Assembly: GCF_003052165.1 (NCBI RefSeq)
Contig: NZ_CP024869.1
Coordinates: forward strand, 3,258,001 to 3,322,000
Source: Dietzia sp. JS16-p6b
GTDB lineage: Bacteria; Actinomycetota; Actinomycetes; Mycobacteriales; Mycobacteriaceae
Direction of reading: 5' to 3'
Length of the DNA: 64,000 nt
The notes below the pieces were generated by a model. It was not told where the DNA came from and did no database searches. It saw only the letters and a program-made list of their open reading frames with translations. This document shows positions 24,381 through 32,466 of this stretch, in pieces (position 1 is the stretch's first letter; each line of letters starts with the position of its first letter). Position numbers and translations under genes: made by a program.

Positions 24381-24710
24381 CTAGAGCGCCGAGTACCGCA
24401 CCGCGGTGATGACGAAGACCACTATCGCGATCCCGCCGAGGACGACGCCGGCCAACCCCCGCCGAGGGTCGGGTTCCTCGTTGGTGAGCCACCCCGTGGG
24501 CCATCGCGCGAGCAGCCCGAACGCCACCGCCATCAACGCGGCGAGGAACGCGATGATGTTGAGCAGGGGAACCCAGGACAGCGCGAGGGAACCCGCCCCC
24601 AGCACCAGTGCCCGGGTACCCAGGTCCATGCTCCCGGACGGTCTCCTCCTCGGCATCCTCGTCGAGTCCTTCCTCTGCCGGCCGGGCTCGGAACGGGGGC
24701 GCGTCGGCAT
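24381..24710 (-). CDS. DUF4190-like small membrane protein
   Basis: The 109-residue protein has a basic N-terminus and two or three membrane segments (LVLGAGSLALSWVPLLNIIAFLAALMAVAFGLLA and GLAGVVLGGIAIVVFVITAV), the pattern of DUF4190. Function is unknown. The start is uncertain: ATG 24710 gives the full length, while ATG 24656 has a GGAAGGA about 10 bases upstream and would remove 18 basic residues. Confidence 0.7.
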   Translation of the reverse strand: MPTRPRSEPGRQRKDSTRMPRRRPSGSMDLGTRALVLGAGSLALSWVPLLNIIAFLAALMAVAFGLLARWPTGWLTNEEPDPRRGLAGVVLGGIAIVVFVITAVRYSAL

Positions 24711-24746
24711 GGGACGAGTCTAACCGCGCGCGTCCGCACCCCCGTC

Positions 24747-25214
24747 TCAGCTCAGGAACTGGCCGTCGACGAAGCCGGCCAGCAGTACCGCGAACCCGCC
24801 CATCTCACCCACGATGAGTGCCACCATGCCGACGTGCGTCGCAGGCGAGGCACCGTCGAACTGGTTGGTCGTGTCCTTCAGGGCACCGTGCACGATGTAG
24901 CTGGCGATCGCCACGACGAAGAAGAACACCAGGACCCCGGCCGCGGCGAGGTTGACCCAGGTCGGCCAACTACTCAGCTCCACGAACACGGCGATGAGCA
25001 GCGTCGCGAAGGAGTACAGCAGGGCCGCCCGGTGCGCGATGTCGACGTACGGGTGCGCGAGGTGGTCGGCGCTCGTCGCCATCTGCCGGTATTTCCACAC
25101 CCCCAGCCCCAGGGCCAGCAGGAAGATCAGCCCGGCGGCGAGCAGCGTGAGCCGCGTGTCCGGGCCGAGTTCGACCGTCGCCGCCGACAGGAGGTGGGAA
25201 TCGAGGGGGTCCAT
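24747..25214 (-). CDS. four-helix membrane protein of unknown function
   Basis: I do not recognise a named family for this 155-residue protein. It shows four membrane segments: TLLAAGLIFLLALGLGVW, AALLYSFATLLIAVFVEL, LAAAGVLVFFFVVAIASYIVHG and GMVALIVGEMGGFAVLLAGF. The short loops contain His46-type residues (HLAHPYVDIAHR) that could bind haem or metal, but this is only a pattern. It is the upstream neighbour of the DUF4190-like gene on the same strand, 36 bases away. Confidence 0.72.
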   Translation of the reverse strand: MDPLDSHLLSAATVELGPDTRLTLLAAGLIFLLALGLGVWKYRQMATSADHLAHPYVDIAHRAALLYSFATLLIAVFVELSSWPTWVNLAAAGVLVFFFVVAIASYIVHGALKDTTNQFDGASPATHVGMVALIVGEMGGFAVLLAGFVDGQFLS

Positions 25215-25339
25215 GGGTCCTTCCGAGGGCGCCGGACGGCACCGCCGTCCTTCATGACAGCTCCGACCCTAGGGCAGAGCGCGCTGCCGCGCGGTGACCT
25301 CCGGGGGTGCGGTGTCGTCCCTCCCGGAGAGCCACGAGA

Positions 25340-26419
25340 ATGCTCGGTATGCGACGACTCCGAGAACTCGCGGGCCGGCCCGACGTCACGACCGATCTCC
25401 TGCAGATCGTCAAGAGTGTGATCGCCGCCACCGCCGCGTGGTGGCTGTCGGCGCACGTGCTGAACTCACCCCTGCCGTTCCTGGCGCCCTGGACCGCGCT
25501 GCTCACCGTGCACGCCACGGTCCACCGGTCATTGTCCCGCGGAGTACAGACGACTGTGGCGTCCGCGATCGGTGTCGGGATGTCCTTCCTCATCGGCTAT
25601 TACCTGGGCGTCAGTGTGTGGACCTTCGCGCTGGCGATGTTCGTGGGGCTGGCCGGAGCCCGGATCACCTGGATCAGGGACGAGGGGGTGGCGATCGCCA
25701 CCACGGCGGTGTTCGTGCTCTCCAGCGGATTCTCCGATCAGCAGCCCCTCCTGCTCGACCGCATCCTCGAGGTCGCCGTCGGGGTGGGGATCGGGGTACT
25801 GGTCAATCTGCTGATCATCCCCCCGGTGCGCGACCAGCAGGCGTCCAGCCACGTGGACAGCATCGACCGCCGGCTCGGCGACATCCTCATCGACATGGCC
25901 GATGAGTTCTCCACCTCATGGGAGACCGACAACGCCGACGCGTGGCGTCGCGAGATCGAGTCGGTGTCCGAGGAGGTCGAGACGGCGTGGGGGACGGTGA
26001 ACTTCGCCCGGGAGAGCCGACGCTCGAACCCCCGTCTGATCCGGCGACGCCTCGGTGGCGCACGGCAGGTCGGCGAGAGCGTCGACTACGCGGAGGTGCT
26101 GAGCCGCGTCGACGAGGCCGTCTCGCACATGAGGCACCTGATCCGGACCCTCCACGAGGCCACCTACACCGAGGGGCCATGGGACGAGCGTTTCCGCAGC
26201 GAGTGGGCCTCGATCGCGCGGGACGCCGGCCGGGCGATCGCCGATCCCGACGCCGAGATGGACTCCATCCACGACAGGCTGATCGGGTTGACGCACTCCA
26301 TGGCGGAGGACGGCCGACTGCCCCGGGACTCCTGGCCGGTCTACGGTTCGCTGCTCACCAGCATGCTCCACATCGCGCTGCTCATCGACGACGTCGCCTC
26401 GGAGCGGACCGTGCGGTAA
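25340..26419 (+). CDS. FUSC/aromatic acid exporter family protein
   Basis: The 359-residue protein has an N-terminal block of about six membrane segments (residues 20-165), beginning VKSVIAATAAWWLSAHVL and with the FUSC-type phrase PFLAPWTALLTVHATVHRSLSRG. A cytoplasmic helical domain of about 190 residues follows. Relatives include efflux proteins for aromatic acids (AaeB-like); the cargo here is unknown. ATG 25340 has GGAGAG upstream; ATG 25349 follows a GAGAAT box by 7 bases and could be a leaderless start. Confidence 0.83.
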   Translation: MLGMRRLRELAGRPDVTTDLLQIVKSVIAATAAWWLSAHVLNSPLPFLAPWTALLTVHATVHRSLSRGVQTTVASAIGVGMSFLIGYYLGVSVWTFALAMFVGLAGARITWIRDEGVAIATTAVFVLSSGFSDQQPLLLDRILEVAVGVGIGVLVNLLIIPPVRDQQASSHVDSIDRRLGDILIDMADEFSTSWETDNADAWRREIESVSEEVETAWGTVNFARESRRSNPRLIRRRLGGARQVGESVDYAEVLSRVDEAVSHMRHLIRTLHEATYTEGPWDERFRSEWASIARDAGRAIADPDAEMDSIHDRLIGLTHSMAEDGRLPRDSWPVYGSLLTSMLHIALLIDDVASERTVR

Positions 26420-26424
26420 CCCGC

Positions 26425-26871
26425 CTAGTGATCGTCCCGGTCGGCCTGGCGCCGCAGATCATCCAGTCTGGCGACCCTCCTGGCGCCGGCGAGTTGCCGA
26501 TACGAGGATTCGACCAACTCGGCGACCTCGTCCCAGTCCACAGTGCCGGGATGCCCCGCCCCCGCCCCGGGCCGGTCCAGTGGCAACGCCCGCCATCCCC
26601 GGACCCCCACGTAGGCGGGCACCACGAAGCGCTCGTCCAGGTCGAGGGCCGGCAGGTCGTCGGGATCGGGGAGGAACAGCAGGGCGCGATCGAGTCGAGA
26701 CCCCGAATGCTCGCCCTTCACGGCGCCGCCGTAGGTGGCGAAGACCCTGGTCGTGTACCAGTTCGGTCGACCGTGCGAGATCTTCTCCGCAGCATCCGGA
26801 AGGGCCAGGCAGATGCGACGAACCCGGGCGAGCAGTGGATCGGAGTCGTCGAACATGACGGGGTGGCCCAC
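26425..26871 (-). CDS. MmcQ/YjbR family DNA-binding-like protein
   Basis: The 148-residue protein has the MmcQ/YjbR (CyaY-like) fold signature LPDAAEKISHGRPNWYTTRVFATYG, followed by LLFLPDPDDLPALDLDERF and a C-terminal helix pair LVESSYRQLAGARRV. The family is widely distributed and its role is unclear despite the name. The GTG start at 26871 has GAGG about 10 bases upstream; ATG 26856 is an alternative. It ends 5 bases from the convergent FUSC gene and starts 2 bases after the CDF transporter gene, so it is likely in the same transcript. Confidence 0.83.
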   Translation of the reverse strand: MGHPVMFDDSDPLLARVRRICLALPDAAEKISHGRPNWYTTRVFATYGGAVKGEHSGSRLDRALLFLPDPDDLPALDLDERFVVPAYVGVRGWRALPLDRPGAGAGHPGTVDWDEVAELVESSYRQLAGARRVARLDDLRRQADRDDH

Positions 26872-26873
26872 GG

Positions 26874-27764
26874 CTACAACCTCACGTCGTTGTAGGCCCT
26901 CTCGTCCTCGATCGGTTCGAGGTGGGTGGTGATGTGGGAATGCGGAAGCGCGGCGTGGATCTCCTGCTCGACCGTCTCGACGAGGTCGTGGCCCTGATCC
27001 ACACTCCAGTCACCGGGGACGAGCGCGTGGAACTCGACGAACCTCCACCTGCCGGATTCGCGTGTCCGCAGCTCGTGGAAGTCGACCCGGCCGGGCTGCC
27101 GATGCCTGTCCAGCACCTCCTGGATCGCCCGGTTGTCCTCGTCGGGCAGTGTCGCGTCCATCAGCCCCATGCCGGATTCGTGGACCAGCTTGTACCCGAT
27201 GAACAGGATGTTGAGCCCCACCGCGAGCGCGACGATCGGATCGAGGAACTCCCACCCGGTGATCCACACCAGTGCCACGCCGATCACCACACCGACCGAG
27301 GTCACGACGTCTGTCATCAGGTGTTTTCCGTCAGCCTTCAGGGTGGGTGACCGATGCCGTGTCCCCGCCCGGATCAACAGGGCGCCGACGACGCCGTTGA
27401 CCACCGCGGCCACGACCGAGATCGCGAGACCCAACCCGAGTGACTCGATCGGCACCGGGTTGATCAGGCGCTCGACGCCCGTGTAGAGGATGAACGTCGA
27501 GGCGACGAAAATCATCGCGCCCTCGACCCCGGCGGAGAAGTACTCGGCCTTGGAGTGGCCGTACTGATGGTCGTCGTCGGCCGGGCGCTCCGCGACCGTG
27601 ATGGCGATCAACGCCACCACCGAGGCCACCAGGTTGACCACCGACTCGGCCGCGTCCGAGAGCAGGCCGACCGACCCGGTCACCCACCAGGCCGCCATCT
27701 TCAGCGCGATGGTGACGATCGACGTGGCCACCGACAACCACGCGAACTTCTTCAGAGTCGACAC
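26874..27764 (-). CDS. cation diffusion facilitator family metal transporter
   Basis: This 296-residue protein is a CDF transporter that exports divalent metals (Zn, Fe, Co, Cd or Mn) in exchange for protons. It has six membrane segments; the family motif LLSDAAESVVNL, the HSKAEYFSAGVEG region, and HLMTDVVTSVGVVIG carry the Asp/His metal sites (here D-x-x-x-S type in the first and H-D in the second). The C-terminal cytoplasmic domain begins near residue 210. The GTG start is 8 bases after TACGCT, compatible with leaderless expression. Metal preference cannot be decided. Confidence 0.92.
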   Translation of the reverse strand: MSTLKKFAWLSVATSIVTIALKMAAWWVTGSVGLLSDAAESVVNLVASVVALIAITVAERPADDDHQYGHSKAEYFSAGVEGAMIFVASTFILYTGVERLINPVPIESLGLGLAISVVAAVVNGVVGALLIRAGTRHRSPTLKADGKHLMTDVVTSVGVVIGVALVWITGWEFLDPIVALAVGLNILFIGYKLVHESGMGLMDATLPDEDNRAIQEVLDRHRQPGRVDFHELRTRESGRWRFVEFHALVPGDWSVDQGHDLVETVEQEIHAALPHSHITTHLEPIEDERAYNDVRL

Positions 27765-27837
27765 GTCGACTCAGCGTAGTCCGACCGCGAGACGACGTCC
27801 CCCCTGCCGACCGGCGGATGTCGGTAGGGTCGTAGGC

Positions 27838-28272
27838 ATGCATGGAGGACTTGTCTGGCTCGCAGTAGCGGTGTTGCTCGCCGCCGGTGAGGCGGCGGGG
27901 GGCGAACTCTTCCTCATCATGCTCGCCGGGGGCGCACTCGGCGGGGCGGCGGCCGCCGCACTCGGCGCCCCGATATGGGGACAGGCCCTGGCCTTCGCCC
28001 TCGTCTCGATCATCCTCGTCGCGGGTGTGCGACCCCTCGTCCGCCGCCGCATGCTGGCCGCGCTCCCCGAGCACGACACCAACACCGCTGCCCTGACCGG
28101 ACGCGACGGCACCGTGATCGAGTCGATCGGGCCGTCCGGCGGTCTGGTCGAGATCGCCGGTGACACGTGGACGGCACGCCCGCTCATCGAGGGCGAGACG
28201 TTCGACGCCGGGGACAAGGTCCTCGTACATGAGATCGACGGGGCCACCGCGATAGTCGTGCGTGGACTCTAG
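27838..28272 (+). CDS. NfeD family membrane protein
   Basis: The 144-residue protein has two or three membrane segments at the N-terminus and a C-terminal OB-fold domain (about residues 80-144; GRDGTVIESIGPSGGLVEIAGDTWTARPL). Short NfeD proteins work with SPFH/stomatin-like partners, and such a gene follows 51 bases downstream. The ATG lies 7 bases after TAGGGT (27825-27830), a leaderless promoter pattern. The pair probably organises membrane microdomains or controls membrane-protein quality. Confidence 0.9.
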   Translation: MHGGLVWLAVAVLLAAGEAAGGELFLIMLAGGALGGAAAAALGAPIWGQALAFALVSIILVAGVRPLVRRRMLAALPEHDTNTAALTGRDGTVIESIGPSGGLVEIAGDTWTARPLIEGETFDAGDKVLVHEIDGATAIVVRGL

Positions 28273-28323
28273 AGCACGCGGGTCAGACACACAGCCGACA
28301 GCACGACACAATTGGAGGAAACC

Positions 28324-29628
28324 ATGGAAGGCTTGATCTTCCTCGCCGTCATCGTCATCCTGATCGCCTCGGTGGTGGTGAGTTCCGTGAAGCTCATACC
28401 GCAGGCGGAGGCCGCGGTCATCGAGCGGCTCGGGCGATATCAACGGACCGCGAGCGGCCAGCTGACGCTGATCATCCCGTTCATCGACCGCGTGCGCGCC
28501 AAGGTGGACCTCCGCGAGCGCGTCGTGACCTTCCCGCCCCAGTCGATGATCACCGAGGACAACCTCACGCTGAGCATCGACACGGTCGTCTACTTCCAGG
28601 TCACCGACCCGAAGTCGGCGGTCTACGAGATCAACAACTACATCATCGCCGTGGAGCAGCTCGCCACCACCACCCTGCGCAACGTCGTGGGTGGCCTCAC
28701 CCTCGAGCAGACCCTGACCAGCCGCGACATGATCAACAAGCAACTACGCGGGGTGCTGGACTCGGAGACCGGACGATGGGGCCTGCGGGTGGCCCGGGTC
28801 GAGCTGCGGTCGATCGATCCGCCGCCCTCCATCCAGGACTCGATGGAGAAGCAGATGCGTGCGGACCGCGAGAAGCGCGCGACCATCCTCACCGCCGAAG
28901 GTCAGCGCGAAGCCGCGATCACCACCGCGCAGGGCGCCAAGCAGGCCGCCATCCTCGACGCCGAGGGCAACAAGCAGGCCGCGATCCTGTCCGCCGAGGC
29001 CGACCGCCAGTCGCGCATGCTGCGGGCCCAGGGTGAGCGGGCCGCCCGGTACCTCGTGGCCGAGGGTCAGGCCGCGGCCATCGCCCGCGTCAACGCGGCG
29101 GTCAAGGCCTCGAAGCCCACCCCGGAGATGCTCGCCTACCAGTACGTGCAGAATCTGCCGGAGATGGCCAAGGGCGATGCCGCGACGATGTGGATGATCC
29201 CGTCGCAGTTCGGCGATTCGCTCGAGAACTTCGCCAAGGCCGTGGCCAAGAAGGACGACGACGGGGTCTTCCGCTACGAGCCCGCGGACGTCGACACGGA
29301 TGCGGATCTGCCGTCCGCGCCCGACGAGTGGTTCGACACGTCCACCGACCCGGAGATCGCCCGCTCCGTGGCCGCCGCGGAGGCCGCCGCCAAGGGGACG
29401 ACCTCGGTCATGGACGAGGAGCCGCGCAAGGCCAAGCCCAAGCCGGGCGTGTTCGACATGGTGCCGGAGTCCGAGGGCGGGGCCGCCCCCGACGACACGC
29501 CCGCCCTCTCCGGGCCGCAGGGGGCGCAGCCGGGTCAACCCACCGGTATCGACCCCGCCGCGGGGCTCGACACCGACCTGCACCAAGGCGGATACCCGCT
29601 CGACGAGAGCGGCCGAGACCGTCCCTGA
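28324..29628 (+). CDS. SPFH/band-7 (stomatin/paraslipin-like) membrane protein
   Basis: The 434-residue protein starts with one membrane segment (LIFLAVIVILIASVVV), followed by the SPFH domain (about residues 25-190; IPQAEAAVIERLGRYQRTASGQLTLIIPF) and a long Ala/Glu-rich helix with repeats such as AAILDAEGNKQAAILSAEAD (about 190-260). A disordered acidic tail of about 120 residues follows. The family forms large oligomeric cages at the membrane. ATG 28324 was chosen for GGAGGA 4 bases upstream, over an ATG at 28312. NfeD is its upstream partner. Confidence 0.93.
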   Translation: MEGLIFLAVIVILIASVVVSSVKLIPQAEAAVIERLGRYQRTASGQLTLIIPFIDRVRAKVDLRERVVTFPPQSMITEDNLTLSIDTVVYFQVTDPKSAVYEINNYIIAVEQLATTTLRNVVGGLTLEQTLTSRDMINKQLRGVLDSETGRWGLRVARVELRSIDPPPSIQDSMEKQMRADREKRATILTAEGQREAAITTAQGAKQAAILDAEGNKQAAILSAEADRQSRMLRAQGERAARYLVAEGQAAAIARVNAAVKASKPTPEMLAYQYVQNLPEMAKGDAATMWMIPSQFGDSLENFAKAVAKKDDDGVFRYEPADVDTDADLPSAPDEWFDTSTDPEIARSVAAAEAAAKGTTSVMDEEPRKAKPKPGVFDMVPESEGGAAPDDTPALSGPQGAQPGQPTGIDPAAGLDTDLHQGGYPLDESGRDRP

Positions 29629-29683
29629 ACGGATCCGGCCGGGTTCCGGGCGCCGCCACGACCACTGGAAGTAACATGCCTGT

Positions 29684-30328
29684 GTGGCACGTAACAGTGG
29701 ACGCGGTGGCGCCCAGCCACCCGATGAGGAGGACATCCGTCTGATCGAGGCGGCGGCCTCGGTCATCGCCGAGCGCGGCATCAAGGGCGCGAGCACCGAC
29801 GACATCGCCCGAGCGGCCGGGGTGACGAGGGTGACCCTGTATCGCCGGCTCGGTCCCCGCGAACAGATCCTCCGTGCCCTGTACGCCCACGAGGCACAGC
29901 GCCTGATGATGTCGGTCATCGCGCGGTTCACCCCGTTCGAGTCCCTCGAGTGGGACCCCGTCAGACACGTCGAGGACCTTCTCGTCGGCACCGTCTTCGA
30001 CATCCGGAGAAGCGAGATCCTGCAGCGCATCGTCGAGGTGGACAAGCTCGAGGCCATGGCGATGCTCGCCGGACAGTCCGACTCGGTCCTCGGTGCCATC
30101 ACCGAGATCGTCGCCGATTTCATCCGGAGCACCTGGAACGCCGATGTGCACACCCGCCCGATGGACGCGGACGAGTTCGACACCCTGTCCCGCGAGGTCG
30201 GGAGCGTCGTGGGCCGCTTCCTCCACTCCATCGCCGTGATGCCGGACGGACCGCCGGTCCTCGAGACCGAGGAGGAGATCCGGGAGCTGGCGCGGCGGGC
30301 CCTGGTCCCGATGATCCTGCAGCGCTGA
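29684..30328 (+). CDS. TetR family transcriptional regulator
   Basis: The 214-residue regulator has the TetR helix-turn-helix near residues 20-60 (AAASVIAERGIKGASTDDIARAAGVTRVTLYRRLGPREQIL) and a helical ligand-binding domain after it. The GTG start lies 6 bases after TAACAT (29672-29677), fitting a leaderless message. It stands alone between the SPFH gene and a convergent SRPBCC-epimerase gene, so its target cannot be named; no clear palindrome was found in the 55-base upstream gap. Confidence 0.88.
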   Translation: MARNSGRGGAQPPDEEDIRLIEAAASVIAERGIKGASTDDIARAAGVTRVTLYRRLGPREQILRALYAHEAQRLMMSVIARFTPFESLEWDPVRHVEDLLVGTVFDIRRSEILQRIVEVDKLEAMAMLAGQSDSVLGAITEIVADFIRSTWNADVHTRPMDADEFDTLSREVGSVVGRFLHSIAVMPDGPPVLETEEEIRELARRALVPMILQR

Positions 30329-30370
30329 GCGGTCTCGGAACGCCGGGTCGCCTCGGAGGGTCGGTCCGCC

Positions 30371-31756
30371 TCAGAGTGAGGTGGGCACCTTCTCCCCGCC
30401 CAGTTCATGGGCCAGCGCGGCCCCGAGGGCGGGATAGCGGAACGGATGTGCGAGATCGCGCAGCACCACCGGGTCGACCTTCTGGTCCGCCAGCGCGAGC
30501 TCGTCCGAGCCACGACTGCCCAGCAGCAGACCGGGCGCGAACCCGGGGACCGGGACCACGGTGGGACGGCGGAGCACCGACCCCAGGACACGGGTGAACT
30601 GCGAATTGGTGACCGGCTGCGGCGCCACTGCGTTGAGGGTCCCGACCAGTGTGGGGTCGACGACGGCACGGAGGTAGATGTCGGTGAGGTCGTCGAGCGC
30701 GATCCAGGACATCCACTGCCGCCCAGAACCCAATCGGCCACCGAGGCCCGTCCGGGTGATGGCGGCCAGGGGAGGCAACAGACCACCCGCTCCGGACAGG
30801 ACGAGGCCGGTGCGCATGGTCACCACGCGGGCGCGGGATCGGCGGGCGGGCTCGCAGGCCGCCTCCCATTCGGCCACGATCTCGGCCAGGGGCCCGGAAC
30901 CCGGGCCGGTCTCCTCGGTGAGGGTCCGATCACCGCAGTCGGCGCCGTAGTAGCCGATGGCGGAGGAGCACACCATCGCCGTGGCACCGTCCCGCGCGGC
31001 GACGAGCTCGGCGAGTCTGCGGGTGGGCCCGATCCGGCTGTCGCGGACCGCGGCCAGGTGGCGGTCGGTGAACCGGCCCGCGATGGAGGCGCCGGCCAGG
31101 TGGACCAGCACGTCCACGCCGTCGAGGAGCGTCGGATCCGGGTCACCGGTGTCCCACCGGCGTTCGTCGGCGCCGCTCGCCGCGCCCCGGACGAGTCGGA
31201 TCACGTGGTGGCCGGCGACGCCGAGAAGGGCGCACAGCGCGGTGCCGACCAGGCCCGAGGCACCGGTGACCGCCACGGTCAGGGTGCGCCGTCCTCCCGG
31301 GTCGGCGAAGTGCCGGACCCGGTCGAGGTCGAGGGCCATCTGGCGGTAGCGGTAGGCGAAGACCGGGGAGAGGAGGGGACCCGGCACGCGGGCGCGGACG
31401 CGGTCACCCAGCACGGCGGTACCCTCCGGGCCGGCGGTGACGGTGTGCTCGTGGACCCACCCCGTCAGCCCCGCGTAGGGCTGGGAGACGCAGCGGTCCA
31501 CGAACCGCTCGCCCTCGACGTACCCGCCGGGGTCGTGCCGGGCGACCCAGCGCGGTCCGAATCGGATCCCCAGGGGCCCGGGGAGCGCGGACCTCGGCTC
31601 GAGCACGGCCTCACCGTCCCGCAGGGAATCGGCCTGGCGCACCGGGCGCAGCGACATGAACGGTGGCGAGAGCCGGAGGAAGGCGCCCGGCGAGGCCAGG
31701 TAGTCCCACGCCTCGTCCGCGCCGGCCCGGATGGTGCAACGGAGATCGATACTCAT
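30371..31756 (-). CDS. SRPBCC domain-NAD(P)-epimerase fusion (TIGR01777 type)
   Basis: This 461-residue protein fuses an N-terminal SRPBCC/START-like ligand domain (about 1-150) to an atypical SDR epimerase. The latter has VAVTGASGLVGTALCALLG near residue 165, the SSAIGYYG active-site strand, and a C-terminal DUF1731 region (LLGSRGSDELALADQKVDPVVL). The combination is common in actinobacteria, but the reaction is unknown. ATG 31756 was chosen at the start of the SRPBCC fold. It ends close to convergent tetR and follows the lipocalin gene by 11 bases. Confidence 0.87.
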   Translation of the reverse strand: MSIDLRCTIRAGADEAWDYLASPGAFLRLSPPFMSLRPVRQADSLRDGEAVLEPRSALPGPLGIRFGPRWVARHDPGGYVEGERFVDRCVSQPYAGLTGWVHEHTVTAGPEGTAVLGDRVRARVPGPLLSPVFAYRYRQMALDLDRVRHFADPGGRRTLTVAVTGASGLVGTALCALLGVAGHHVIRLVRGAASGADERRWDTGDPDPTLLDGVDVLVHLAGASIAGRFTDRHLAAVRDSRIGPTRRLAELVAARDGATAMVCSSAIGYYGADCGDRTLTEETGPGSGPLAEIVAEWEAACEPARRSRARVVTMRTGLVLSGAGGLLPPLAAITRTGLGGRLGSGRQWMSWIALDDLTDIYLRAVVDPTLVGTLNAVAPQPVTNSQFTRVLGSVLRRPTVVPVPGFAPGLLLGSRGSDELALADQKVDPVVLRDLAHPFRYPALGAALAHELGGEKVPTSL

Positions 31757-31767
31757 GAGGCCGGCTC

Positions 31768-32466
31768 TCAGGGCAGCAGGCACAGCGGGGTGACGTCGCC
31801 CCGCCCGCCGGCCATGGGAACGGTCAGAAACGCACACGACCACCATCCACGCGCGTCGACGACGTCACGGACGGTGGACCACTGCGCCTCGTCGAGCGCG
31901 GGTCCGCGGCTCAGCACGAACCCGGAGGACCGGCTCGGGTCGCCGACGATCGCCAGCGAGTAGTCGTCCGCCAGGTAGGTGATCCGGTAGTTGACCGGGC
32001 CGTTCTCGTCCTGGAACGGCACCTGCGGGAAATTCACCCGTAGGGAGGCGTTGGTGGCGGTGTCACGGATCGTCGCCTCGCCCTCGATCACCGAATCCGA
32101 GCTGAGGGCCGATCCGCAGGAGTTGCGCACCGAGATCGTGTCGGGGGAGATTCGTGCGTACTCGGCGGTCGTGTCGTTGGTGCACTGCAGCGTGTACGGC
32201 TGCGGGATCGCGGCGACCTGGTACCAGGTTCCCACGAACCTGTCGGGGTCGACGTATCCGACCTGCTGCAGCTCGGGACCTCCGATCGACCCCACCGCGA
32301 TACCGTCGGGGACCCTGAGCTGCGAGGACCCCCCGCCGAGGCGGCCTCCGTCGGTCAGGTCCTGGGCCCCGGCCGCGGGGACGCCCACCACCCCGGCGGC
32401 CATCAGCGGGACCACGGCCAGTGCGGTGGCGATCAGACGGGACCGGGGACTGCGCGACGGGGTCAT
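31768..32466 (-). CDS. secreted lipocalin family protein
   Basis: The 232-residue protein has a classic signal peptide (ALAVVPLMAAGVVGVPAAGAQD, cleavage probably after AGA) and a lipocalin barrel beginning at FVGTWYQVAAIPQ, the GxW signature. The later strands RVNFPQVPF and DYSLAIVGDPSRSSGFVLSR also match Blc-type lipocalins. Four Cys residues could form disulfides outside the cell. Its ATG overlaps the stop of the MMPL transporter (ATGA), strongly suggesting a shared function, for example carrying a lipid exported by that transporter; this is inference. Confidence 0.88.
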   Translation of the reverse strand: MTPSRSPRSRLIATALAVVPLMAAGVVGVPAAGAQDLTDGGRLGGGSSQLRVPDGIAVGSIGGPELQQVGYVDPDRFVGTWYQVAAIPQPYTLQCTNDTTAEYARISPDTISVRNSCGSALSSDSVIEGEATIRDTATNASLRVNFPQVPFQDENGPVNYRITYLADDYSLAIVGDPSRSSGFVLSRGPALDEAQWSTVRDVVDARGWWSCAFLTVPMAGGRGDVTPLCLLP